64,000 nucleotides of DNA, taken from positions 3,286,001-3,350,000 of the forward strand of contig OY783212.1 of NCBI GenBank assembly GCA_963678705.1, in the 5' to 3' direction. The translations under genes were made by a program, and so were the position numbers. Source of the DNA: Panorpa germanica. Taxonomy: Eukaryota > Arthropoda > Insecta > Mecoptera > Panorpidae. Positions within the stretch are counted from its first letter, which is position 1. The number at the start of each line of letters is the position of its first letter. Under the pieces are notes generated by a model. That model was not told the origin of the DNA and ran no database searches. It saw only the letters and a program-made list of their open reading frames with translations. This document shows, one piece after another, positions 1-13,498 of the stretch.

Positions 1-1479
1 CGATATGATACATAGATGAATTTAAAAGAATTCTAGCTATAAAAATAATAGCAAAAACATTTTTCGCTTGATTTGCGTGATTTTGAATTTACTAAACAAT
101 TGTATAGAAAGCATGCAGCAACTATTTTTGAGGAGCCTTAAATAAAAAAATCGCCAAATTCTTTAGTCAACAAATTTACTATCTTGGCAGTAAATAACCT
201 TTTTGGGTTGTGCACCAACCAAGTATACAATTTGGATTACATTTGAAATCATATTTATTAAAATCTAAGAATTTTTGTCATTAAAGAGTGAGGTCCGTGT
301 TCAGTTTCTCACAGTTGTTCATATAAAATGTAATTAAAAAACCGTAGAAGGGAATTCCTCTTGCGACCAAATGAGGATGGATCTCAACATTTAAGACCTG
401 CATGAAACGCACTGAAGGAATAGATAAAACAGGATTTGAGACAACTCAAACTTCCGGAAGTAACTGTCGTACGATCGATAGTAATTGGATGTTTTTATCC
501 GACCGAACCGTAGCCATTGAGTGCCAGTGCCGTTCGTTTGCCACTTTGCCGGATTTAGCCAATGACATTGTGGTTGTCGGCATTTGGCATTCGGCCCCGA
601 AGATAATTTGGTCAGTTCCGCATTGTTTATTTCGTGTATACACGACAACATTAAACAAACACAGAAAAAAACAGCCTCAGATAATAATAATAAAGGTATT
701 ACCAATTCAGAATACCGACTCATTTGTTCTGTGGAGGCTCGCGTTAGTAAAGTTAGTAAAGAAATGTTACAGTGAAACTCCGCAAACTAGGTAATCTACT
801 GTAGAATACCAATATGGTATTTGGTAATTACACCAGGGCCCTGATTTGCGTCGTTTGGAAGTTGTGTGGGTCATAAAAGCTACCAATTTCGATTTTACAT
901 CAGTTTATAATAGGTCTTTCAACAAGAGCTGTCATTTAAAACGTTTTTCAACAAGAAATGTCATTTTAAATCAACTGAAAAACACAATATATTCCTAAAA
1001 AGTGGGGATATTTTTATTTTAATCCAAAGTACACACACTGAGGTTAGTAATGCAATACAATATCTACCAAATGTCACCACAATGACAGTTGTTTGATGAC
1101 AAATGATGATTTGATTTTTATGAAATACGTACTTTTTAAATATGTACTGTATCAATTAACAAAACACTTGTTGAAAGAAATTATTACATATAGAAAAAAT
1201 TTGTTCAATTTGCGTCGTCCTTTTTCGGCCTCTATTAACGACACAAATTTTCTTAAAAGAGTTGTATAGGACTCCTAGTCCTTCTCAAGGTCACAACCGC
1301 AGTCGTTTAACGCGTTAAGTTAAGGGTAATATGTAAATGAAAGAGATAGTAATCTTATGTGTACCATCATACATATGTTGAAAAGAGATAGTACACTTTA
1401 TATTATAATTTTTAAAATTTTATTTTTAATGTTTTTTCCATTGGGCACTACATTCTTCTGCTTTAACTCATTAAATTAC
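1..1479. other. Non-coding, AT-rich
   Basis: No gene is found. The only structure noted is a CTTTCAACAAG motif at 917-927, a near copy at 943-953 and its inverse at 1167-1177, which may be ends of an old element. The 130-codon frame at 402-794 shows no recognisable domain. Confidence 0.5.
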
Positions 1480-1945
1480 ATATCATTGTGTTTAATTCAT
1501 TTTTGATACTTATTATATCTAAACATTTTCATTCCTTCCAAAAGAAATAAAAATATCCTTATAAAAATAAAAACAAAACTGCTGCTGCTACTGCTTCGCT
1601 CCTTCTGCTACTCTCCCTCCTGTTTCTACTCTGTCATTTCTTCTCTTTCCTCACTTCTTTTCTCTATCTACACCATCCACCTCTTCCCTTCACTGCCTCC
1701 CTTTAATAACTACACAATATTCTTTTCGCTTATTACCTTTTTCTCACATGAAAACTTAAGGTACTCCAATGTTTCTATCTCCGTTCCTTACACCCTGCAC
1801 ATCCTGTCCTCTCTATTTGCCCAGTATCTGTTTCCTTTCTCCTCGTTTCCCAATCTGAATCTGGTAATCCTTCTAATCCTTTTATATCTTTTGTTATAAT
1901 TGCTCTCCTCAATTTTTTCCATTCTTTCCTGTTTATATAATCTTA
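1480..1945 (-). pseudogene. Non-LTR retrotransposon 3' end, decayed (family N, minus strand)
   Basis: Read on the minus strand, the pyrimidine-rich block encodes a Lys/Arg/Glu-rich stretch containing RFRLGNEEKGNRYW and RMCRV, then a stop. This matches the plus-strand copy at 30471-31090 in sequence and order, including the shared 3' tail. The ARFRCGN...RYW...RKC pattern is known from the C-terminal region of insect non-LTR reverse-transcriptase ORFs. Identification is by recognition only. Confidence 0.65.
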
Positions 1946-4900
1946 TACTTTATATAATCCCATTAAATTCAAATCGTATAAAGCGTGCAGATTCTGAATC
2001 GTAGTGAACTCATCGTGAAATCTAGAAGGGAATGAGAGGGACAGCATGCATATGTCACCTTAAAAGAATATATTAAAAAGAAAAAGAACTTGGTTAGTCC
2101 AGATAGTTTTTGTAGAAGAAAAATTGGGATGTGACACATTTTGAGGGCGTCTTACACGATCAGATCATGTGCAAATTCCGATTCCGATTCAAAAGAACAG
2201 TCAGTTAATTGTATGCGTAAAGACTAAAATCCAACCGGCGAATCTGAACGGAGATGGAGTCTAATCTGATCTGACAGGTTCAAGACCATACTTTTAGGTT
2301 ATTGTTGTCAATCAGATGTTATAAATCGTATACATAATAAGAATATCTAAGTGTGATCGTTTACCATCAGTTCTCTTGAAAGGCTGCAGTGTACTATGTA
2401 CATATACAACTGTCAAGCTAAGGCTTCTGCAATGTTACAGTCTTCCACGTATGTAAACTTTGAAATCCAATCAAATCGTGTAGAAGTCCCTTAAACAAGC
2501 CCGAAACTGCTTTGATCAGACTACTGTTCATTGATGGCCAAGCCGTAAATATTTACGTAACGAAAAGTACATTTCTGGCACACTCCTGGACCAAGGCGGA
2601 TGCCCCGGGTCTCAGACCCCAGTGCATCAGTTCCGGGCCCGTAGATTCACGTCTGCAGATGGCAGCCTTCGCGGTCGTGGGATTTCACTTGCTGCAGTGG
2701 GTCACTTTTTGTTCTTCTATCTAAACAGTACAACAGTACAACAGTACATAGTAGAATGGTCTATAGATAGACGTTTGTTTTCTTTTTATTTTTTTGTTAC
2801 TTTAACATAATAATACATTCCGTGTTTGTGTTTTTTAATTGAATTGAATATTTTTATCGACATTGTTCTAATTGGTTACAACGTCTTTATTTCAATGTTT
2901 CTTTATAAAATGTAATACAACCGCTGTATTGAAATATTGTAATAACTATACATCACGATTAGTCGTGACTAAACGAACAGGGTGGGGCAACCCCATGCCT
3001 ACGTTCCCGGAGAAATGAGGGAATTTTATCCATGCTGTATTATGCTCTTAAACTCATTGCGTTCATGTCCCCTTCTCCCCTCACTGCCCCACTCCCCACC
3101 ATGCTGTGCGGTACATTTCACAATACACGCCATTTATTCGTATTCATACATTGATATTAAAATTAAAACCTTGTCATGCTCGACCGACAAACTGACAATG
3201 AGAAGAATTCTGAACCAACTGAGCGAGCTCGTAGCTGCTGCAGACAAACGATCTGGACCGCTAAGTTATTATCGCGAGCTGCACACACTTCTGCAGACCT
3301 CGAAGTGAAGACCTTTTCTGTAAAATCCCAGGTTGTAAATAGTGTATATTTGTAAAATCTCAGATGCCGTCCACACCAGGACTCATTTTATTACAATGAG
3401 TGTGAGTGAATTATAAAACAAGTCGCATGTTGATGTAGCACTGGTGTGGACAGGACATCGAATTCACTTCCATCCAAGCCATTGTTACACGGTCAGCGTC
3501 AGATGACATACAGATTCACCTTTCTTTAAGGGTCGTTTCATTTGATTACTTAATCCAGTAGTGCGAAGTGAATACTGAACCAACAGGAAGGGTAACGATA
3601 TAATAATTTTGTTTGTACACATACCTAAGCAGAGACAGAGATTTAAATCGTGCAGCAATAACACGCAAGAAAAAATTGGCGGTATCCCAATTCTGTGCAT
3701 GTATTATAGAATGAGAATACACATATAGATTGTCCAGTTAATTAGTTAGAGATATTTGAGATATCTCTAAATGTTGATATTTTTTTTATACTTATTTTAG
3801 TGCATCCACTAGTGATAGTTTTTAGCATTTAAACCAATATATATTACATTTATCAAGATTTTAATTTTATTTATAATTTTCCTATTTTCAGCTTCTTTTC
3901 CCATTCTATTTCAAATTTTTCCATCGTTGCTTCCCCAATAACTTCCTTATCCTTCTATTTCAATATCCTCATCTATTTCTGTTTCAACTATAACTGCATC
4001 ACGATCCGATACAGGAATCGTCTACACTACGATGTCCCCCATTGCATTCCCTGACTCTTTCTTCTATTAGCACTTTTCTTTGTTACTGTGTATTACTTTT
4101 CCACATGTCTACCAATTGTATACTGTTAATGAGGTCCACCCAGCACAACATCTATTCTTTCAACTATAATCCATTTCTTCTTATAAGGCTATTTTTTTAT
4201 TCTTCCTATTCCTTTTTACCTCTTTCTATTTTCTTTTTAGAATTTTTATTTTTGTAATCATGTTTTCTTTTTCATATTCATAATTATGGGTGCACATAAC
4301 CAATTAAATCTGATTGTAGTGAAACAGTAGTCAGAGTCGAGGATCAATGTGTCGTCAATGTTGAACTTTGTTTTGATGATATTTTCATTGCATTTATAAG
4401 TTTTCTGAGTATTGAATCAGGTAGAGGGTAGGGGTATGATGTCCAGTACTTGTAGCAGTTCATATTTTTAGCGATAATAATCGTGCCGCGATTTAAACAG
4501 ACCCGAATCACCGATGCCTCAGTTTTCTAAAATTAACACTACTACAAAGATGTACTGTTTTAAGGTAGAGAACTTAATAATATGAGACTAGAACATAAAT
4601 CAAAATAATGTAAATACGTTATTGAATTATTGATTTTACTCGCGTACTATCTCGTAATTCAAAGCCAACTTTGTCGTTTTATTGTGCCTAATTATAGCTT
4701 CTTAAGATTTGTTAAAGCTGAAACCTTTAGCTAGATGATGGGCAATAAGGATGTACTTTTGAAAGTAGTTGCAGGTACTTTGTGTTTCTCGAAACATTAA
4801 TCAAATAGTTGTTGGTCGATCTTTCCTTTATTTATTGCAGCCAGCTCATTTGCACGTTGATTTATAACATCTTAAATATTATAATTGACGTCTCATTACA

Positions 4901-6728
4901 CTTTTACATTTAACTAAGTATCATTCCCACCTACTGATTTAGGTTTAATTACTTTTTACTATACATAGTAGTGCAACATCCCACAACCCCCAGACTTTCG
5001 TCGTTTTACCAAAGCTTAAATTTTTGGGAACAAATTGTGTAATATGTTGTTAAGAATGTCATAGTAGCAAGCCTACCTTTTTACTACCCTGTCTAACCTT
5101 TAGTACCGTAGCTATTGTCTGGCGGAAGTTAGAAGTTAGGGCGCACATCAACATCTTTTTAACGTCAAACTTTCACGTAGGTGAGTAAGTTTTCATGTAT
5201 ATTTTGTATCTGATACCTGTTAAAGGGCCCTGTTTTCAAGCTAGCAAGTACGCATACGTACAGCAGTAGCCATGAATAGATCATTCTTGTTGTCTGGATA
5301 TAAAGTATAAGAATAAGCGGAACAATATTAGGGGCGATAAAAGGCTACATGCCTAGGAAGCCCGAGAAACTATATATAAAAAAAAGTAAGCATACGTTCT
5401 TAACTACATATAAGACTATTTATTTTCAAAATTCCTTCTTTGCCGCAACTGCTTTTATGATCATTTCCTGCATATGCTTAATTTTAATTTTAGTATTACT
5501 ACCTCCATAATAGGGAAGTTACGGATGTGGTTTTATCGGATCCGAAGTCGAAATCGGAGGTAGGGCGAGAGTACCACCAGGGTTGTTCTGAGAGCCTTAG
5601 AGCACAATATCACTAACAGTACCTATACGCTGATCGCGGCCTCCGGTGCACTTCGATCGACCTTCGATTTAATAGTGTTGGCATCGAAATCGAAGACGTA
5701 ATATCAATCGGAAGTTCCGACTCGGGACTTTGATCACATGGTCCGCTTTTAATATGCAGCGGCAATTCTGGTCCCTAAGTTTAGGTACTATTACTATTAG
5801 GCACTAAGTGTTTTGTACTATTAATGTAGTAAAATAGTAAGAACGCGGCTCGAACAGAAATCAATTTTTATAGAAGGTTTTGATAAAAGAAAAAAAGGGG
5901 TTTTATCTATTTAGAAAGTGTTGGTGCAAAAAGACATAATTAGAATAACCTTGCAAATGGTATAAGCCCAGAAAACAGTGAACCGGTAAACCATCTTTCT
6001 GTTTACCGCAATAAATTGATCCTTTATTTTTATGAATAGGAAGTGATTGTTAATTGCGTTATTTACGCCGTTGAGAAAGATACTCTTGAGTCTTGAGGTA
6101 AGATTTATGGACAAGTCTCAATAAAAAGCAACTCATTAAAAAAGTTAAAATTAATATTACTGAATATTAATAGATTTAGTTGACTGCAGAAATTAATTTA
6201 CATACATTGAAGAAAAATAATCTTTAGCAACGTCTGCACTGGAGCGGCTTGGACTTGGCTCTAAGAAGCTTTATTGGCCATAAAGTTTATTGGCCAATAA
6301 TAAAACTGACAGTTATTTATAGCAAAGTTACCAACTTCCTACGATGCTTGGTGCACATTAGCCCACATTCGAAATGGAAGGAAACGAAACGGAAGAGTTC
6401 CACAATCTCAACGGACCAACTACTCAGCTACTCAACTAGCTAAAATTTTCGGCAACCAACGTTCATGTTTACCCGTTTTAAATCGCACTGTCCAGAAAAT
6501 AAATGTACGGCTACCGGTTATCTATGCAAATAGTTCAATGTATACAATTGTAATTGGAAAATAGAAAAGAAAAAAATCGTTTGGCTATTTATATTCTTTC
6601 CATGCCTTACAATACTTCATACTGCTTACAAAAAAATTGTCTTACAGTGCTAGTGTCTATTTATTAGCTTACTACAAGCTATTTAAAGCGTTACCTTGTG
6701 TTATATATGACCGCGAGACAAGACGACA
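1946..6728. other. Non-coding block with pyrimidine-rich stretch
   Basis: No gene is found. A C/T-rich stretch at 3880-4250 reads on the minus strand as Glu/Lys-rich text and could be a more 5' piece of the family N retroelement, but breaks prevent a firm call. A segment at 5160-5290 is faintly repeated at 41450-41560 (TGATACCTG, then GCATACG). Confidence 0.4.
3198..3308 (+). other. Short open segment, unrecognised
   Basis: From ATG 3198 the frame is open for 36 codons to TGA at 3306-3308 and is richer in GC than its surroundings (MRRILNQLSELVAAAD...). The composition is amphipathic and Leu-rich. No splice signals or motif allow a call; it could be an isolated exon or chance. Confidence 0.2.
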
Positions 6729-7150
6729 AATGGGCTTGTGTCCTATGTCTTAATTTCTATAAAAGTGTACTACATATTGATAAAGTGGGTTACTAGAACC
6801 TCAAATATTCAATTATTTTTTAATAACTCCTCATATGTTATGAGATATAACCAAATAAAAAAGTTATTTTGTCCGTTTAATTATTAAAAAATATTCCAAA
6901 ACATGTGATGTCACGTCCGCTAAAGTGCTATCTCTTTTATACAACAGAGGGTAAAAGATATTCAACACAGAACTGTTATCCATGTAAAAAATAACTGACC
7001 TACCCTTAATAGTGCAGACATGTTACGTAATAAATATGGTCGACATCTGTAGCGCTAAATATAATAAAAACGCCAGTACACATTTATTAACATCAATTTC
7101 AATCGACAATTGAAAAATCGATCCCTAAAAAATGAGTTCACAAGTCTATT
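6729..7150 (+). mobile_element. MITE family D, copy 1 (internally deleted)
   Basis: It begins AATGGGCTTGTGTCCTATG and ends with a diverged inverted CACAAGTCTATT. It lacks the central third seen in copies 2 and 3. There is no coding capacity. Confidence 0.72.
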
Positions 7151-7848
7151 GTCAATAATATGATCACCGAAACTACGAGCGTAACCGTGATAGGAACTCA
7201 TACTGTGAGACATTTTAAGATCGGTCATTGTTTCATCAATTAGCGTTAAAGTTCAGTCTGGTCCTGTGCTAACAAGGCCGACGACTGCATCCGGGAACTA
7301 ACGGAAGTTACTGCAAAGTAATTAAACACATAAGGCATAGTAATAATATTACTTTTAGAAATTAAATTATATTATCAGTACTCATCTGGTTGTGAAGGCA
7401 GCCATATAACAACCCTTACCCCGTGCTCGCAATGAAATTTTACGCGACTCATAAATGTGTTCAGGCGTTGTGTGCAGACATCGTGCGATATCTACTTGGT
7501 GTAGAAGAGCTTAGGCTAACTATGAGTAAGCAGAATGAATAAAACTGCAAATTTACAGCCTTATTTTGTAAATATTTCACTGACGTTGTGCGTCATGAAT
7601 TGGACTACTGTGATATTATAGACGTCATAGAAAAAAATACAAAATAAGGCCCTATTATTCGAGATAAGAAGTAGAATAGAGTTGTGAACATCTTCTTCTA
7701 CATTTTTACACTTTATTGACGTACTTGTACGATTATGTCGGTTAGTTTTTTATTTGGCATTTCTTTTGTTCATACTTTTAAAAAGCTTTTTATGCACTTT
7801 TTCGTTTTATTGAGTATAATACAAGATTTTATCCTGACAATGATCATA

Positions 7849-8015
7849 CCCAGTAAACAATTTGGTGAAGTGTCCTATTTTGTGACGTTTATGTCACTAT
7901 TTTACTTAAATTATAGTTCGCATCAACTTTATCTTCATTTGTATTCCGACAGATGGAGTCGTTTCGCCATTTGTATCCGATAAACTAGCGAAGTGACTCC
8001 AAAATGTTTACTGAG
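7849..8015 (+). mobile_element. MITE family B, copy 1 (internal deletion)
   Basis: The ends are inverted repeats: CCCAGTAAACAATTTGG at the left and CCAAAATGTTTACTGAG at the right. About 80 bp present in longer copies is missing from the right half. It has no coding capacity and the target duplication is unclear, so the superfamily is not assigned. Confidence 0.75.
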
Positions 8016-9441
8016 TAGTTTCTCCAAATCTACTACGAATTAAATTTTGAGTTCACTATCAAAAATTTGTATATTGTACTGTACGGTATGTACGTTTGTA
8101 AATAAGGTTTCTAAGCACATACGTGATGGTACAAAATAATAATCAATAGTACTCATACAAATTGTATGGAACAATATCACAGACACTGAACGGCAGACGT
8201 ATGCAACGAGCAAAAGTGACGTCACACTGGTTATGTGTAATTTTCAGAAAATTAAAATTTTAAGCAGTAATATTTTAGGCAAGTTTTATACTAATGTTCA
8301 AAAACCAATGGACGAATCGGTTTGAATCAGTTTGAGAAGCACTGGTGCTTAGCATGTAGCTCATATCCCAGCGATCTAGTTAATCAGTTTCAGATTCGGT
8401 GGATTTTTATTCATAGTTAATAACTTTCTCTACTTTGAACATTTAGAGCAGAAATATTTTTTACATACATTTTTTTATAAAAATCATTAGAATTAAACAA
8501 ACACTTCAGGCCACTTTAGCATTCCAACCGAAATCCGCGTCGTGTAGGCGGCAGGTAGAAGAGAGGGAAGGCGAGGGAAAGAGGAAAGACATTAGTTATT
8601 ACATTTGCATAAAAACAATATAATTTAGAGCCAAACAGACACAAATTTCTAACATAACTTAGTTTTCAAGGTCAAAATGTACGAGTAGTTAGAAATAATT
8701 AAAATTTAGGCTATTGTTTAAAGTATAATATATGTGTTGTAAATTAGTATCGTGGAAAATATCGTTCCCTTATAGTTTGAATGGCTTCTTAGGTCCATAG
8801 ACCTCTTTTCGTAATATAACTATCAATCTTGACTTGACGTTTTTATGTTGGACAACTTGGTATATATAGTTGAAACCAGGGTAGGCTGTACCTCAAGTAC
8901 ACACTCGTGCGCTGCACTACCAAATATTACAATCATAAAATACCATACAATATCCGAATTTCACACTGAATTTATACTTAGGAAGTTGCAAGGAATCAAC
9001 TTAATCTCTATACCGAATTAATTAAATTAATTTCCCGTGCGCTCTCCATAACGCATGTAGCATCGCCTAGCGCGTGAGACAGAAGATACTCAGTACAAAC
9101 TATATGAAGAATCTAGCTTTAACCGGGCACCTCTATAAACTAGTAAAATGCACTTCAAACTTCATTTTATCGTAAATTTATACCGCACAATTTGTTTAAA
9201 TCATGAGTCGCCTCCGAACTTTCGTAATTTCAACTATATTAAGATTGTAATAATTAATAAATCCGAATGTGTTGAGACGTTGACGCCATATTGTTTATTT
9301 TTTTAGAGAGATTTCTGGAAAAGCACGAGGTGAGGCTTACGCAAAACTGCCACGTTGTCCTTACAAGCAACTTGTTTGAAATTGCGACGATAGGTAATAC
9401 ATTTATACGACTACCCGAGTCGAAATTTTAGACCTATCCTG
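8016..9441. other. Non-coding, AT-rich
   Basis: Nothing recognisable is seen between family B copy 1 and the ATCCTAAA array. Confidence 0.5.
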
Positions 9442-9541
9442 ATCCTAAAATGGATCTTTGCTCCTCTTTTCATCCTAAAAACAGTAAAGTGAACCTCGTC
9501 CCATCCTAAACGTTATTATATAACCCTCGCCTGATCCTAAA
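9442..9541 (+). repeat. Degenerate 30-bp tandem array with four ATCCTAAA boxes
   Basis: ATCCTAAA occurs at 9442, 9472, 9503 and 9534 (spacing 30, 31, 31). Each box is preceded by a short C/T-rich run such as CCTCGTCCC. The rest of each unit is poorly conserved. Confidence 0.7.
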
Positions 9542-9616
9542 GGAAATCAGGAACAGGTATTTATACCTGCTTATGGGTTTACGACATGGATTTTATTGTT
9601 ATATGGTTATAACTAT

Positions 9617-9745
9617 ACAGATACCACTAAAAACCGTAGCGCTGCTAGCATACGCGTTCTCTACCGTTTCCTTTTCTTCCATGTTTCATACGACAAATCC
9701 AATGCGTTTGAAGCGAGCCACGTGGATCTATGAATGCTCACCTTT
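9617..9745 (+). repeat. Repeat family F, copy 1
   Basis: About 120 bp around CATGTTTCATACGACAAATC and CAATGCGTTTGA match a second copy at 20452-20565 at moderate identity. The origin is unknown. Confidence 0.6.
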
Positions 9746-10228
9746 ATCGTACTGTTCTACACATGGGACACACTACAGACAGTCTAAATGGGTTAATATT
9801 GTATATATACAATACTCGTATATACTACATAAACGGTTATAGCGGCCATATAACACCACGATCTTGTCAAAGTATAAAAACTAATGATGGTTTTGAACGC
9901 CATGTCTCACAGCCGGACGTACTCGTACATGGTACAATGTTACATTGTACATCCGTAACCGTAGACATTTATTTTAAATTTGTTCCACATTTAAATTTAA
10001 TCTCTGCCTTAATTTTAATATATATACGTATAATAACATTTTTGAATACTTACGGTGAATTTGTAGAGAGGCATTTTAGTTTATCCTCAATTAAATCGTT
10101 GTTGTCATCCCATGGTTTTCATATCTGAAACAAGAACATTCAAATTACAAGCTGGTAAATATCCAACGGAACGCCCACGGAAACTCTGGTTGATATAAAG
10201 AAAACGCAACACGTGCAGAGTCAGTTAA

Positions 10229-10711
10229 GGGGTTATGTACAGTTAGAATTTAAAAAAATATATATTTTATTTTCGTACTGTAGATATATTTAAGTACACA
10301 CATTAAGTACATTAATCTAAGGCTTTTTTTCACCGATAAATATTTTTTTTATAAACAAATTAAAGCCAAAATTTTGATCAAAAATCACCATTTTGAGAAA
10401 AATAATTATTTTGCTTATTCTTTCGATTAATTACTAGATTATACATTATTTTAACGAAATCCGTTTGCTTTTTTCATTTTAGATGATCCAGTTCAGAGAT
10501 ATGTGGTTACCGCAAGATGCCTTTTTTGAGAAGAGCTCTTATAGATCAGCTATAGCAGCTTTAAAATAATATTTTTATAAATACAAAAATGTTACAATAC
10601 AGTTAAAAGTTACCATAAAATGTGTACAAATTTTTACACTAATACATTTAAAAGTCTTCTCAGGAAAAGTTCTTAAAATTTTTTTTGGGTCTCATAACTG
10701 TATGTAACTCC
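10229..10711. mobile_element. TTAA-flanked non-autonomous DNA element
   Basis: The element starts GGGGTTATGTACAGTTA and ends with the inverted AACTGTATGTAACTCC. TTAA lies directly outside both ends (10225-10228 and 10712-10715). A TTAA duplication is shared by the Kolobok and piggyBac superfamilies; the GG start is closer to Kolobok, but this is a weak assignment. The 483-bp interior is AT-rich and non-coding. An alternative reading has the inverted repeats extended by 4 bp and TCA duplicated. Confidence 0.68.
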
Positions 10712-11694
10712 TTAACTCATGAAGAGTGATTTAAAAACACTCGAAGACATTTTAGGGTGTGCAATCGAAAAAAGAAAAATATATACAAAGAAATGATTTA
10801 CAATTTGAGTTGTCTTTTAAATTCAAATGAATCTAAATTTGTAGTCTGTAAGAAATAGCGGAATGTACTGTATCACTATATTCCAATCTATTCGGTGCAA
10901 ATTTATTTTCGAGTCTATTGAATTTAGTGTAATATTACAAGCAGATCTGTTTGGAATCCCCCCATTTTTCTCATAGGATAATACAACATAATTTAACGAT
11001 TTTTTCGACTTCGAAATTTCTCCCGACTAATCCGACTTCGCAGCTCTGACAGAAAACGTGGCTTGGTTAGGGGGATGAGAGAGTGAGTTAGAGTAGTGTT
11101 TCTCATTCATTTTTTTTGGCACATAGTTATAGTGAAACATTACTTCATAGTTCTTTGAATCACAGTGGACGGGGATGGCCCGTACGGGGCTTATAGTTTA
11201 GAAGTCAACTGTTTCTAGATACAAAATTACCGCCCAGGCTCCTATTAGTCTAGTCGTACCCCACAGCTTCTCCACTCTCATTTTAAATACCGAACCAAAT
11301 GAAACAAACACGTAAAATCTTGAGCATTAATTCTTAAGTTTACCCAAGAAAACAATTACCCATTCCCACTCACCACCACCACTGGATCGAATTGAAAAAT
11401 GTATTCACGTCAAAAACTGAATTGATATGACAGGAACATGGCTTGAAGGACGATTCTAACTAAAAAATGAACCGTGAAACATTTATTGTGCCTCTGTGTC
11501 CTTGCTGACGGCCATGTTGTTCGTTTGAGTCATGTAGCCGTATGGACCGTTTCATCGTATCATTCATTTGCTGCAAAAACTTAATAACTGATACTTGTCA
11601 GAAGTTAACATGGGGTAATTTTAAGGTCAAGGAAAACTCTGTAGTACACATTTCGAGCAGTGCCGTATTAAATGATGAAGACATGGGGTTTTTC

Positions 11695-12310
11695 AAATTT
11701 TCGACAAAAACAAAACTTTTTATTTTATATATTAGTTATATTTTCTACTGTAGTTTTTTACGCTGATTTTAAAACAAGAAAGCATTTTTGAATATCTGAA
11801 TTTGAATATGCTGATATCTCGAAAACCAGGACATCTATTAAAAGATTCAAATCAGCATAAAAAACAATATTAAGAACCATTAAAAATTGAACAAAGCAAT
11901 AATGTTATTTTTTATGAAATTAACCTTTAAAATTTTCAACATAAGAAATACTTTTTATTTTTTATATTAAATATACTTTCTAGTGTAGTTTTTTACGCTG
12001 ATTTCAAAACTGGAAACCATTTTTAAATATCTGTCCTTTTTACGCCATAACATACTGATATCTCGAAACTCAAGACACCCATTTAAAAATAAATTGCAGA
12101 ATCACCATAAAAAATTATGTCAACAACCATTTAAAATTGAACCAAACAGAAATGTTAATTTTTATGAAATTAACAAGGCTATATTCCCTTTAAAATTTTC
12201 GACAAAAGGAAAAACTTTTTATTTTGATATATAAATGTATTTTCTAACGTAGTTTTTTACGTTGATTTCAAAAGTGGAAATCATTTTTAAATCTCTACAT
12301 ATTCTTTTTA
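11695..12310 (+). repeat. Tandem repeat, about 2.4 units of 235-263 bp
   Basis: Three starts (11695, 11930, 12193) share AAATTTTCGACA, then CTTTTTATTTT, TAGTTTTTTACGCTGATTTC and CATTTTTAAATATCT in order. It is diverged, AT-rich and non-coding, and looks like a short satellite-like array or the body of an old element. Confidence 0.75.
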
Positions 12311-12917
12311 AAAATATGTATATTTTGCACACAAGCTCAAAAGGGTTGGCCACCACTGGTCTAGTGTTAATGTTAATGGTTAATTATCTTGGTTTATCTA
12401 GAGGCCGTTACTATAGCTAACTTAATGCATGTAGGAATTTACACATTTAACAATATTTGTGCGAAATTCATTGGAATTCACAAACTACAAATAACGATTT
12501 GGTCTTATGACCTTATCCAGTAAATGAGCGTAAAATAATAATGTTTTTTTTTGTTTTCTACTCGTTTGGTGAAACACAAACACAATATTTTTTCAAGAAT
12601 AGGCCTTTAAATATCAAGCTTGTAAGTTCAAAGGTTAAGGCTCAATATATCTGATCAGTGATCTACAATACGGGCAAGAACAGCAAAGGATGACATCATG
12701 AGATGCCAATGAAAAACCGCTCCCCTCGTCTCGTCCTCTTCTTTTGAGATATTAATCATCAAATGTTACTGCAAATTTATTCCATAATTAATTTAGATAA
12801 ATATTCTGGAAGTATTTTTGATTTCTAAAGCATTGTCCACACCGAAGCAACATGTAACTGTGCGTTAGCAGGGAGCGTTCATCTTTATATATTTTTTTAT
12901 AATTGCAAACATTCTAA

Positions 12918-13498
12918 GACCGTCTGCACACGGGTCGACTGATTGCAATCTATCCGAGCAGCGAAGTTTCCTACGAAAACGAAAAACGAGGCATGTCGAG
13001 CCGTGACTATAGCATAATAGGGGAGTTTATTGTGTCGTATTCTGAGGCATTTGTATTTATGTATGTATTTAAATACTTTTGAAAAGTATTTGTGCACACC
13101 TCTGCTCATGATGTCACCATCAATATCATGCAACGTAATTGCCCTGCGACCAAGAAACACAGTCTCTCAAAACCAATTTCCAATCAGTTTTTTTTCGTTC
13201 GAGCTTGTGCGTTCTCTCACTAACAACACAGTTGCATTCTCATTCGGTTCGGACAGATTCGGGGCCAGGCCGGATTTAGAGGTGTGGAGGTCTTAGGGCA
13301 ACGAAGGAGCGGCGGCCCCTAATTATTTTCCGAATAATAGAAACAATTTTTCTCTGTCAAAAATTTCAAAAATTTCAAGCTTTTATCTCTACTGTGGGGG
13401 CGCCTCTCTTGTGGAGGCCCCGGGGCAGTAGGCCTCCCTCAAATCCGGGCCTGTTCGGGGCTCGCGTTTGCAATCAGTCGACCCATGTGCGGACGGCC
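12918..13498 (+). mobile_element. Harbinger-like MITE family C, copy 1 (carries a nested hAT MITE)
   Basis: Terminal inverted repeats of about 35 bp begin G(A/G)CCGTC and include GGGTCGACTGATTGCAA at both ends. The flanking 3-bp duplication is TAA (12915-12917 and 13499-13501), fitting PIF/Harbinger insertion at TWA. The body is interrupted by a 188-bp hAT MITE at 13266-13453. No transposase is encoded. Confidence 0.82.
13266..13453. mobile_element. hAT-type MITE nested in family C copy 1
   Basis: The element starts CAGGCCGGATTTAGAGG and ends with the inverted CCTCAAATCCGGGCCTG. It is flanked by a perfect 8-bp duplication TTCGGGGC (13258-13265 and 13454-13461), the hAT hallmark. The family C copy at 33211-33600 shows the same site unoccupied. 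The length of 188 bp leaves no room for a transposase. Confidence 0.92.

Noticed and set aside
402..794. 130-codon reading frame near the left end
   Set aside because: It has no recognised domain or splice context, and two other frames are also open across the same stretch. This is likely chance in a locally less AT-rich patch.
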